Assembly (NCBI GenBank): GCA_904501705.1
Contig: CAJGCA010000046.1
Location: forward strand, 1 to 13,631
Direction: 5' to 3'
Length of the DNA stretch: 13,631 nt
Source of the DNA: Clostridiaceae bacterium
GTDB lineage: Bacteria; Bacillota; Clostridia; Oscillospirales; Acutalibacteraceae
The position numbers were made by a program, and so were the translations under genes. Below, one piece after another: positions 7,596 through 13,630 of the stretch; within the stretch, counting starts at the first letter, position 1; each line of letters starts with the position of its first letter. The notes beneath the pieces were generated by a model that saw only the letters and a program-made list of their open reading frames with translations, made no database searches and was not told the origin of the DNA.

Positions 7596-8605
7596 ACGCC
7601 GAAGCCTCCTTTCACCTGCTGAACGTAGGTGTTCAGCGGCAGTTTTTTGATCTCAAAGGTGCCGACCTGCGGCACGGTGACGACGGCGATATCCTTGCCG
7701 TCGGCTTTTTTGTCGTGGGTGAGTGCCTCGAGGATGCGGGAAAGATCGCCGCTCACCGTGGTCGGGAGCTTCAAGCTCTCCAGCACGGGGACGAGCCGCG
7801 CGCGCACCTCATCGCTACACATCGGCAGCATTCCGATAGCGACGCATTCGCCATGGTAGTAGTGCGCCATATCCTCGGCGCTCTCGATGGCGTGCGCGAG
7901 GGTGTGCCCGAAGTTGAGCACGCGGCGAAGCCCGCCCTCACGCTCGTCCTGCTCAACGACCGCCTTTTTAACACGCAGAGACCGCTCGATAACCTCCTCG
8001 AGCTTGTCGTGCTGCTCGCCATGCTCTAAGATGGCGAACAGCGCGGGATCGTGGGTGAGCGCCATCTTCACCGCCTCCGCCATGCCGTTCGACACCTGCC
8101 GCGCAGGCAGGGTGTCGAGGGTGTCGGGGTCGATGAGCACCGCTCTCGGCGGCCAAAAGGCGCCGACGATGTTCTTGTACCCGCCAAAGTCAATGGCGGT
8201 CTTGCCGCCGATGGAGGAGTCGACTTGGCTAAGCAGGGTGGTGGGGATGTTGTAGAAATCGATGCCGCGCATATAGCACGCCGCGGCAAAGCCCGCGAGA
8301 TCGCCGACCACGCCGCCGCCGACCGCGACCACGCAGTCGGTGCGGGTGAAGCCCTTATCCGTCAGTACGCTAAGCAACTCGAGGAAGCGATCGCTGCATT
8401 TGGACGCCTCTCCCTCGGGGATGGTGACGACGGTCGGCTCGGCGCACTGCGCGGCGATCGTCTCGGCGTACTTGGAGGGTACGCCGCTGTCGGTGACGAC
8501 CAGCACGCGGCGGGCAAGGTTCATAAACTCGCCCGCGCGGTTCAGTGCGCCGCGCTCGAGCAGGATATCGTAGCCGCCCGTGGCGGTTTTTACGGGGATA
8601 ATCAT
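7592..8605 (-). CDS. aroB: 3-dehydroquinate synthase
   Basis: It cyclises DAHP to 3-dehydroquinate using NAD and a divalent metal. The 337-residue protein has EGEASK (64-69), VAVGGGVVGDLAGFAA (93-108), the long family signature around IPTTLLSQVDSSIGGKTAID (120-139), and then NGMAEAVK with metal ligand Glu177. It continues with NFGHTLAHAIE (His234), HGECVAIGM (His251) and HDKKADG (297-303). The length is a little under the E. coli enzyme (about 360) but all catalytic motifs are present. The start ATG at 8605 follows pheA by 12 bases and has AAGGTGG 7 bases upstream. Confidence 0.96.
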   Translation of the reverse strand: MIIPVKTATGGYDILLERGALNRAGEFMNLARRVLVVTDSGVPSKYAETIAAQCAEPTVVTIPEGEASKCSDRFLELLSVLTDKGFTRTDCVVAVGGGVVGDLAGFAAACYMRGIDFYNIPTTLLSQVDSSIGGKTAIDFGGYKNIVGAFWPPRAVLIDPDTLDTLPARQVSNGMAEAVKMALTHDPALFAILEHGEQHDKLEEVIERSLRVKKAVVEQDEREGGLRRVLNFGHTLAHAIESAEDMAHYYHGECVAIGMLPMCSDEVRARLVPVLESLKLPTTVSGDLSRILEALTHDKKADGKDIAVVTVPQVGTFEIKKLPLNTYVQQVKGGFGV

Positions 8606-8617
8606 ACAATTTCCACC

Positions 8618-9706
8618 TTACAACGTGATTTCTTTCTCAAAGCTGGCGACTACTCGCACCTGATCGCAACAAGTGCTGAGCTCCTCCAGCATCTTCTTGC
8701 CATCGTCGCTTGCGATGTTGCCCTCGCCCTCGGCGTAGAAATAGTAGCTCCAGATGAGGTCGCGGGCGGGGCGGCTCTTGAGGGCACGCAGGTTGAATTT
8801 GTGCGAGCCTATGACCGAGATCGCTTTACCTAGTGAGCCCGCCTCGTTCTTCACCGTGAACAGCATAATGAAGCGGCTGTCCTTTGGGCTCTCACTCTTG
8901 GGCGTGCGGGAGAACACCGCGAAACGGGTGGTGTTCTGGTTACTCTTGTTGATGCGGGCTTCCAGCTTTTTAAGCCCGTATTTCTGCGCTGCTTCGTCGC
9001 TGGCGATGGCGGCGACGTCGTGGCGACCCCATTCGGCGACCTGCTGGGCGGCGACGGCGGTGTTGACCGCCTCGATGGTGTCGAAGCCGTGCTCGCGGAT
9101 GTAGTCCGCGCATTGACCGAGCGCCTGCGGGTGGCTGATGACAGTCTTGACCTGATCCATTGTCGTGCCCTTGACGGCGAGCAGATTCTGCTCGATGCCG
9201 ATGTCGACCATCCCGTTGATATAGAGCGGGCCGAAGAACGCGAGATCCATCACCGCACCGACGTCGCCGTTGTAGCTGTTCTCGAGCGGCAGCACCGCAC
9301 AGTCGCATTCGCCGCTGATGACCGCATCGTAGGCGGCCTTAAAATCCTTGTGCGGGACGGTTGTCGCCTCGGGGAAGATGCGCGACGCCGCAATGTCGGC
9401 AAACGCACCCTCGACGCCGCTGAACGCGACCCGCATCCCGTCCATCAGACGCGACTGGAACGCGCGGGACAGCGCCATCGTGTTTTCCATAAACGGCACG
9501 TAATATGAGCGGTAGCTCTCGTCTGCGATCCATTCGCGGTTGCGCTCGATGATCGCCTGCTCGCGCGCGGTGTCGAGGATCGGCAGACCGCGCTCCTTCT
9601 TGTAGGCGGCAACGAGGCGAGCGGCATCCATCCGTTTTTCGAATTGACGCGCGATTTCGCGATCCGCCTCGTCGATCATTTGTCTGGCTTTTTCCAGATC
9701 GGTCAT
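8618..9706 (-). CDS. pheA: Bifunctional chorismate mutase / prephenate dehydratase (P-protein)
   Basis: It converts chorismate to prephenate and then to phenylpyruvate. The 362-residue chain has three parts. An AroQ-type chorismate mutase helix domain spans about 1-85, with Arg25, Lys36, Asp45, Arg48 and Glu49 in the expected spacing. A prephenate dehydratase domain spans about 91-270, with AFSGVEGAFADIA (94-106), AVLPLENSYNGDVG (137-150), SHPQALGQCADYI (191-203) and NTTRFAVF (258-265). An ACT domain spans about 280-362, with AGSLGKAISVIG and KSRP (310-313) where ESRP is usual. ACT normally gives feedback by phenylalanine. The start MTDLEK at 9706 is chosen because the longer upstream frame is shadow sequence of the aminotransferase; AGGAAAG lies upstream, and the gap to that gene is 4 bases. 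It appears to be the only chorismate mutase here, so it would also feed TyrA. Confidence 0.95.
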   Translation of the reverse strand: MTDLEKARQMIDEADREIARQFEKRMDAARLVAAYKKERGLPILDTAREQAIIERNREWIADESYRSYYVPFMENTMALSRAFQSRLMDGMRVAFSGVEGAFADIAASRIFPEATTVPHKDFKAAYDAVISGECDCAVLPLENSYNGDVGAVMDLAFFGPLYINGMVDIGIEQNLLAVKGTTMDQVKTVISHPQALGQCADYIREHGFDTIEAVNTAVAAQQVAEWGRHDVAAIASDEAAQKYGLKKLEARINKSNQNTTRFAVFSRTPKSESPKDSRFIMLFTVKNEAGSLGKAISVIGSHKFNLRALKSRPARDLIWSYYFYAEGEGNIASDDGKKMLEELSTCCDQVRVVASFEKEITL

Positions 9707-9710
9707 ATCA

Positions 9711-10901
9711 TCACTTACTTTCCTGATAGTCGTTGTACAGCGCGCGGAACGCGGGCAGGGCGCGCTCGATGGTGTCATAGGCGACGCAGTAGGCGAGTCG
9801 CACGTAGCCCTCAAAGCCGAAACTGTCACTCGGCACGAGAAGCAATTCGTATTTCTTCGCCCGCTCACAGAATGTGTAGGCGTCATCCTCAAGCGCTTTC
9901 ATAAACAGGTAGAACGCGCCGTCGGGGCGAGCGATCTTGTAGCCGATGTCGGTAAGCGTCTCGTAGAACAGATCGCGGTTTTTGCGGTAGGCGTCGATGT
10001 TGGCGGTCTCGTTTAAGCACTCGCCGATGGTGTACTGTAAAAGACTTGGCGCGCAGACGAAGCCGAGTGCGCGACCTGCGCCGCACACCGCGGCGAATAC
10101 GTCGCCCGCGTTGTCCATACGGGGAGAGACGAAGACGTAGCCGATACGCTCGCCCGGCAGGGATAGCGATTTGCTGTAGGAATAGCACACAATGGTGTTC
10201 TTGTAGTAGAGCGGCAGATAGGGAACTTCCATAGCGTACACGAGCTCGCGGTAGGGCTCGTCGGCAATGAGGAAGATGTGCGTGCCGTATTCTTGCTGCT
10301 TTTTGTCCAGCAGGGCGGTCAGCTTTTGGATGGTGTCGAGGGACAGCACCACGCCCGAGGGGTTGTTGGGAGAGTTGACGATGATCGCTTTAGTCTTATC
10401 GGTGATTGCCGAATCCAGCGTGTCAAAATCAATCTGGAAATCCTCCTCGCGGCACTTGACGACCGTCAGGGTCGCGCCCGCCTTTTCGGCGAACACGCGG
10501 TATTCGGGGAAGAACGGGGCGAGCACAACCACCTCGTCGCCCTCATTTACGATGGCGTGCAGGCTGATGGTCAGGGACGCCGCCGCACCGCAGGTCATAT
10601 AGATGGTCGCGGCGGATGCCTCCATCCCGAAACGGCGGGTGATTTGATCGGCAATTTTGCCGCGTACGCCGAGATCGCCGGGGGCGGAGGTGTAGCCGTG
10701 CAGGGCGACGGGGTCCTGCTCGGCAGTAAGACGGCGGATCGCTTCGTTCACCGCCGCGGGGGCGGGGATGCTGGGGTTGCCGATGCTGAAATCAAACACC
10801 TTGTCATCGCCGATCTCGGCGCGGCGCTTCTTGGCGTATTCAAAAATTTCGCGGATGACCGAGCTCTTTTTGCCGAGCTGCTCCATTTTCTGTGATATCA
10901 T
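9711..10901 (-). CDS. Class I/II PLP-dependent aminotransferase, probably for aromatic amino acids
   Basis: This 396-residue fold-type I aminotransferase resembles the aspartate/aromatic aminotransferase subgroup that begins MISxKM..LGKKSSVIREIF. IVNSPNNPSG (174-183), ADEPYREL (213-220), SYSKSLSLPGERIG (241-254, with PLP lysine Lys244) and YVRLAYC (366-372, with Arg368 for the substrate carboxylate) are all present. It would convert phenylpyruvate and 4-hydroxyphenylpyruvate to Phe and Tyr, completing the pathway; this role comes from its place as first gene of the operon, and the sequence alone would also fit an aspartate aminotransferase. The start ATG at 10901 has AAAGGA upstream, and the longer frame runs through the leader terminator and is not used. 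It is the first gene after the attenuator. Confidence 0.92.
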   Translation of the reverse strand: MISQKMEQLGKKSSVIREIFEYAKKRRAEIGDDKVFDFSIGNPSIPAPAAVNEAIRRLTAEQDPVALHGYTSAPGDLGVRGKIADQITRRFGMEASAATIYMTCGAAASLTISLHAIVNEGDEVVVLAPFFPEYRVFAEKAGATLTVVKCREEDFQIDFDTLDSAITDKTKAIIVNSPNNPSGVVLSLDTIQKLTALLDKKQQEYGTHIFLIADEPYRELVYAMEVPYLPLYYKNTIVCYSYSKSLSLPGERIGYVFVSPRMDNAGDVFAAVCGAGRALGFVCAPSLLQYTIGECLNETANIDAYRKNRDLFYETLTDIGYKIARPDGAFYLFMKALEDDAYTFCERAKKYELLLVPSDSFGFEGYVRLAYCVAYDTIERALPAFRALYNDYQESK

Positions 10902-10932
10902 ACTAATCGTTCCTTTCGATGGTAAAATCAAT

Positions 10933-10981
10933 AAAAAAAGCCCGCATTCCATACGCCCCTCGGGCGTACGCGGAACAGCGG
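10933..10981 (-). terminator. Intrinsic terminator in the operon leader (attenuator)
   Basis: On the minus strand the transcript can form a long interrupted stem: CCGC with GCGG (10981-10978 with 10945-10942), TTCC with GGAA (10975-10972 with 10950-10947), and TACGCCC with GGGCGTA (10968-10962 with 10958-10952). It is followed by GC and seven U residues (10939-10933). It lies between the leader ORF stop and the first structural gene, 31 bases from that gene's start. A terminator ahead of the operon's own first gene makes sense as an attenuator. Confidence 0.85.
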
Positions 10982-11046
10982 ACCATTCGGTACACGTTGG
11001 TGACAGCCTACTTAGTTGGCTGCACGGGTGCACTGCCGGTCCGCGT
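10968..11046 (-). promoter_or_regulatory. Competing RNA pairings of the leader (putative antiterminator region)
   Basis: The minus-strand segment at 11046-11038 (ACGCGGACC), inside the leader ORF just after its Phe/Tyr codons, is complementary to two later segments. GCGGACC pairs with GGTCCGC at 10984-10978, and ACGCGGA pairs with TCCGCGT at 10974-10968. The second pairing takes the 5' arm of the terminator and so excludes it; the first takes its base. Between them a hairpin, GTGCAGCC with GGCTG(T)CAC (11025-11018 with 11008-11000), holds the leader stop codon in its loop. The pairings are seen directly. The order in which they switch is not resolved. Confidence 0.6.
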
Positions 11047-11089
11047 TGGTAAAGTAATAAAAATACGAAAAATTGACCTTCGCGAACAT
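11012..11089 (-). CDS. Phe/Tyr-rich leader peptide, 25 residues
   Basis: This short ORF begins ATG at 11089-11087 and ends TAA at 11014-11012. It starts MFAKVNFSYFYYF and continues with 12 residues that are polar or small. Residues 7-13 (FSYFYYF) are six aromatics out of seven, using codons TTT, TAT, TTT, TAT, TAC and TTT, and Phe2 adds another. There is no Trp. GAGGTG at 11101-11096 is a good ribosome binding site 6 bases before the ATG. It lies about 27 bases from the predicted transcription start and is followed by competing hairpins and a terminator, then the aromatic operon. This matches the logic of the pheA leader peptide of enteric bacteria: ribosome stalling when charged tRNA-Phe or tRNA-Tyr is scarce would permit read-through. 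Confidence 0.85.
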   Translation of the reverse strand: MFAKVNFSYFYYFTNADRQCTRAAN

Positions 11090-11095
11090 TCGGCT

Positions 11096-11101
11096 CACCT
11101 C
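11096..11101 (-). promoter_or_regulatory. Ribosome binding site of the leader peptide
   Basis: GAGGTG sits 6 bases upstream of the leader ATG at 11089. Its strength and spacing are what separate this short frame from random ones and support that it is translated. Confidence 0.8.
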
Positions 11102-11122
11102 TTTTTAAAAATCTTGTGACTT

Positions 11123-11151
11123 ATTATATATAATTCCTTTAGATTTGTCAA
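11123..11151 (-). promoter_or_regulatory. Consensus sigma-A promoter of the aromatic operon
   Basis: TTGACA (11151-11146) and TATAAT (11128-11123) are both exact consensus hexamers with an ideal 17-bp spacer. The upstream DNA is A/T-rich. The predicted start is near 11116, leaving a leader of about 215 bases before the aminotransferase. With a core promoter this strong, control after initiation, such as attenuation at 10981-10933, is a natural expectation. Confidence 0.92.
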
Positions 11152-11160
11152 GCCTTTTTT

Positions 11161-11178
11161 ACTTTAAATCGTTAAAGT
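11161..11178. promoter_or_regulatory. 18-bp inverted repeat upstream of the -35 box (possible operator)
   Basis: ACTTTAA at 11161-11167 and TTAAAGT at 11172-11178 are perfect inverted repeats around ATCG, 9 bases upstream of the -35 hexamer. It could be a site for a dimeric regulator or simply part of an A/T-rich upstream element. On the plus strand it is followed by TTTTTG, but there is no plus-strand gene to terminate. A protein partner is not known. Confidence 0.35.
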
Positions 11179-11185
11179 TTTTTGT

Positions 11186-11217
11186 ATGAAAATTAACCGC
11201 ACGGATATCCGTGCGGT
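11186..11217 (-). terminator. Terminator of the ferritin-like gene
   Basis: ACCGCACGGATATCCGTGCGGT (11196-11217) is a perfect 22-bp palindrome, folding as a 9-bp stem with a 4-base loop. It starts 6 bases after the ferritin-like stop codon on the minus strand and is followed there by TTAATTTTCA. The tail is moderately U-rich. It separates this gene from the aromatic operon promoter. Confidence 0.75.
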
Positions 11218-11223
11218 CTGGAA

Positions 11224-11451
11224 TCACATATTTTCCTGATACTTGTGCAGGATCTCGCGAAAGCGTGCCGCGTGCACACATTCCTCCTCGGCAAAGTCCG
11301 CGAACACCTTGGCAACCTCGGGGGCGTCGTGAATTTCCTTTGAGTACATCTCAAAATCCCGCGTCAGCTCCATCGAATTCTCCCACGCCCGCATCACCCT
11401 GTCGCGGGTTGATACGATAATCGGCTTTTCGCCGCCGTTTTGACAACTCAT
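11224..11451 (-). CDS. Small ferritin/rubrerythrin-like protein
   Basis: This 75-residue protein appears to be a two-helix half of a ferritin-like fold. Helix one is about residues 14-41 (RDRVMRAWENSMELTRDFEMYSKEI in outline) and helix two about 44-72, containing FADFAEEECVHAARFREIL. The EEECVH segment (Glu55-57, His60) gives the ExxH spacing of rubrerythrin diiron ligands. The length is far below full rubrerythrin (about 140-190), so it would need to dimerise to make a four-helix bundle. The start is ATG at 11451, 7 bases after AAAGGAGG (11466-11459); an ATG at 11457 is only one base from that site and is unlikely. It is flanked by terminators on both sides, so it is probably monocistronic, though no clear promoter was found. 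An oxidative-stress or iron role is inference. Confidence 0.75.
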   Translation of the reverse strand: MSCQNGGEKPIIVSTRDRVMRAWENSMELTRDFEMYSKEIHDAPEVAKVFADFAEEECVHAARFREILHKYQENM

Positions 11452-11501
11452 ACCCATTCCTCCTTTGGGAATAGTATGTGTGGACAAAGATCGGAATATG
11501 C

Positions 11502-11536
11502 AAAAAACAGCCGCATCCCGTGTGGGATGCGGCTGT
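11502..11536 (-). terminator. Terminator of ispH-S1
   Basis: ACAGCCGCATCCC (11507-11519) and GGGATGCGGCTGT (11524-11536) form a perfect 13-bp stem with a 4-base loop. On the minus strand it is followed by a run of T residues (11507-11502). It starts 17 bases after the ispH-S1 stop. Confidence 0.92.
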
Positions 11537-11552
11537 GCGTCGCCTTGTAAAA

Positions 11553-13601
11553 TTATTCGGCAGCTTCCTCTTCGGTTTCCTCCTCGACGGTCTCAACCTC
11601 GGCGGGAGTTTCCTCGACAACGGGAGCCTCCTCCTCGGGCAGCAGGGCGCGGATGGACAGGCTGATGCGCTTACGCTCGTAGTCGACGGCGGTGATCTTC
11701 GCCTCGACCTCCTGGCCGATCTGCAGCTCGTCCTGCGGCTTCTCTACGCGGTGGTTCGCGATCTGCGAGATGTGGATGAGACCATCCACGCCGGGCAGGA
11801 TCTGCGCGAACGCGCCGAACGCGGTCATACCGACGACCTTCGCGGTGACAACGCTGTCGATCGGGTATTGCGCTTTGAAGATCTCCCAGGGGTTATCCTC
11901 GGACTTGCGGTAGCCGAGAGAAATCTTCTTCTTCTCGGCGTCGAGCGCCTTGATGAAGACCGTGACGGTGTCGCCGACGTTCATTACCTCGGAGGGATGC
12001 TTAATGCGGCTCCAGGACATCTCGGAGATGTGGACCATACCGTCCACACCGCCCAGATCGACGAACGCGCCGTAAGAGGTAAGGGACTTAACCGCACCGG
12101 TGTACTCCTGACCGACCTCGGCCTGTGCCCAGAACTTCTCCTCGAGCTCCTTGCGAGCCGCCTGCGCGACCTGACGCACAGAGCCGACCGCGTGGCGGCG
12201 GTGGGTGTTGACCTCAATGATCTTGAGCTGGACGTTCTGACCCTTCAGGGGGCTGAGGTCGTCCATACGGTTGACGGAAGCCTGCGAAGCGGGCACGAAC
12301 ACGCGCACACCGTTGGTGACGACGAGAACGCCGCCCTTTATGACCTCGACGACGGTGCCGTCGAGTACGGTGCCTTCAGCTTCGGCGCTCACGATGGTTT
12401 CCCAGCCCTTGAGCGCGTCGACGCGCTTCTTGGACAGCAGGATGGTGCCTTCCTGATCGTTGGTGCGCATGATGAGCAGCTCGAGCTCATCACCGACCTT
12501 GACCAGATCAGCGGGGGTGGCGTTCGGGTCGTTGGACAGCTCGACAGCGGGGATATAACCGGTCTGCTTGCGGCCAATGACTTCTACCTGAACCTCGTTG
12601 GGCGCGATAGCCACGACCAACCCACGGACTTTATCATCAGTGGCGTTCTGCAGAGTCGCATCCACGGCGGCGGCGAACTCTTCAGAGCTCATCTCCTCAT
12701 TGTTGTTGATTTTGGTTTCCAGGGCTTCGCTGTTGTTGACGATTTCGGACATAGTGCAATGTACCTCCTTTATAATATCGGCGGGAGTGGAAGCACCGGC
12801 GGTCAGACCGACAGTCTGACCCGCAGCGAAGGCGTTGCGCGGCAGCTCATCCGCTGTCTCGACCCAGTGGGTCGGGCAGTAGGGGGAGCAGACGGCACAC
12901 AGCTTCGCCGTGTTGGAGCTTTCCTTTCCTCCGACAATCACCATCTGGTCGCACTGCTGTGCGAGGGTAATGGCTTCACGCTGTCTTTCGGCAGTCGCAT
13001 TACATATTGTATCAAATATTTGGAGATTTGTACAGTGTTTTTTTGCGATTTTTGCGCATTTTTCCCACAACTTTGTGTTGAAGGTGGTCTGTGCCACCAT
13101 TATGCACGAAGCTGTTGTCAAAAAATGGCGAATTTTTATACAATCTTCCAATTCGGTTTCATTGCTGAACACAAACACCGACGGGGTTTCGCCGTTTTCG
13201 ACACAGTGGCCGCGGATGCCGAGCACCTCGGGATGGGTTGCGTCGCCTGCGATAAGCACCGCACTGCCCGCCGCGGAATGCTCGGCGACGATGCGGTGGA
13301 TCTTGGCGACAAAGGGGCAGGTCGCGTCGCTGCAGCGCACCCCGAGGCGCTCGATCGCCTCGTAGGTCGAGCGGGGAACGCCGTGTGAGCGGATGACCAG
13401 CGTAGCCCCCTCGGGGGTGTCGGCGGGGTCGCTGACGGTCTTCACCCCACGCGCGGCGAGGTCGTCCACCACCTGCGGGTTGTGGATGATGGGACCGAGG
13501 GTGGCGACGGTCTCGCCCGCGTCGAGCAGCTCGTGCACGCGGTTGACCGCTTTATTGACGCCGAAGCAGAAGCCGGCGCTTTTAGCGAGTTTGACGGGCA
13601 T
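11553..13601 (-). CDS. ispH-rpsA: Fused IspH (HMBPP reductase) - ribosomal protein S1 domains
   Basis: Residues 1 to about 283 are 4-hydroxy-3-methylbut-2-enyl diphosphate reductase, the last step of the MEP isoprenoid pathway. The iron-sulfur cysteines are Cys12 (AGFCFGV), Cys95 (DATCPFV) and Cys200 (DTICNAT); IIHNPQVV (38-45), THPEV (122-126), KESSNT (226-231) and AGASTP (268-273) are conserved. Residues about 322-653 hold four S1 RNA-binding repeats (roughly 323-396, 408-480, 497-567 and 582-653), the last two with YGAFVDL..VDGMVHIS and FGAFAQI..VDGLIHIS. The tail from 655 is a run of Glu, Ala and Val. The whole is 682 residues, and this fusion is known in Clostridia. The start ATG at 13601 has GGGAG upstream and gives the normal IspH N-terminus. 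The region at 13005-13175 is unusually AT-rich, and a possible internal start is listed separately. Confidence 0.96.
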   Translation of the reverse strand: MPVKLAKSAGFCFGVNKAVNRVHELLDAGETVATLGPIIHNPQVVDDLAARGVKTVSDPADTPEGATLVIRSHGVPRSTYEAIERLGVRCSDATCPFVAKIHRIVAEHSAAGSAVLIAGDATHPEVLGIRGHCVENGETPSVFVFSNETELEDCIKIRHFLTTASCIMVAQTTFNTKLWEKCAKIAKKHCTNLQIFDTICNATAERQREAITLAQQCDQMVIVGGKESSNTAKLCAVCSPYCPTHWVETADELPRNAFAAGQTVGLTAGASTPADIIKEVHCTMSEIVNNSEALETKINNNEEMSSEEFAAAVDATLQNATDDKVRGLVVAIAPNEVQVEVIGRKQTGYIPAVELSNDPNATPADLVKVGDELELLIMRTNDQEGTILLSKKRVDALKGWETIVSAEAEGTVLDGTVVEVIKGGVLVVTNGVRVFVPASQASVNRMDDLSPLKGQNVQLKIIEVNTHRRHAVGSVRQVAQAARKELEEKFWAQAEVGQEYTGAVKSLTSYGAFVDLGGVDGMVHISEMSWSRIKHPSEVMNVGDTVTVFIKALDAEKKKISLGYRKSEDNPWEIFKAQYPIDSVVTAKVVGMTAFGAFAQILPGVDGLIHISQIANHRVEKPQDELQIGQEVEAKITAVDYERKRISLSIRALLPEEEAPVVEETPAEVETVEEETEEEAAE
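12750..12771 (-). promoter_or_regulatory. Possible internal ribosome binding site and start for free S1 protein
   Basis: Inside the fusion gene, AAAGGAGGT (12771-12763) lies 10 bases before an in-frame ATG (12752-12750, Met284). That is exactly at the junction between the IspH and S1 parts, and initiation there would give a 399-residue four-domain S1 protein beginning MSEIVNN. The same bases encode IIKEV, a natural IspH C-terminal motif, so the match may be partly coincidence, and the spacing is slightly long. Confidence 0.45.
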
Positions 13602-13603
13602 AG

Positions 13604-13630
13604 TTACTCTCCCAGATTCTCTAAAATAAC
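13604..13630 (-). CDS. Possible C-terminal end of an upstream gene
   Basis: One minus-strand frame reads VILENLGE and then TAA at 13606-13604, two bases before the ispH start. That would suit a tightly spaced upstream cistron; in Clostridia an acyltransferase (plsC) or cytidylate kinase often precedes ispH. Only eight residues are visible, so the identity cannot be claimed. Confidence 0.25.
   Translation of the reverse strand, partial: VILENLGE

Noticed and set aside
9707..9892. N-terminal extension of PheA
   Set aside because: The extra 62 residues are Arg/Ser/Thr-rich and lie inside the aminotransferase gene in another frame. The start at 9706 gives a normal chorismate mutase N-terminus with AGGAAAG upstream.
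10902..11033. N-terminal extension of the aminotransferase
   Set aside because: The extension would read through the attenuator hairpin and has no homology; MISQKMEQLGKKSSVIREIF at 10901 is the usual family N-terminus with a ribosome site.
10933..11116. T-box riboswitch as the leader control element
   Set aside because: No T-box core sequence (AGGGTGGNACCGCG on the minus strand) and no long specifier domain could be found between the promoter and the terminator. The leader is about 180 bases and contains a translated-looking Phe/Tyr ORF instead.
11460..11501. Promoter for the ferritin-like gene
   Set aside because: TTGCAT and TACTAT-like hexamers exist on the minus strand but their spacing is about 21 bases, too long to support a promoter call.
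11478..13388. 636-residue plus-strand open frame opposite ispH-S1
   Set aside because: It is antisense to a clear gene, has a low-complexity Asp/Leu/Val/Gly-type composition expected from GC-rich antisense frames, and no recognisable domain or ribosome site.
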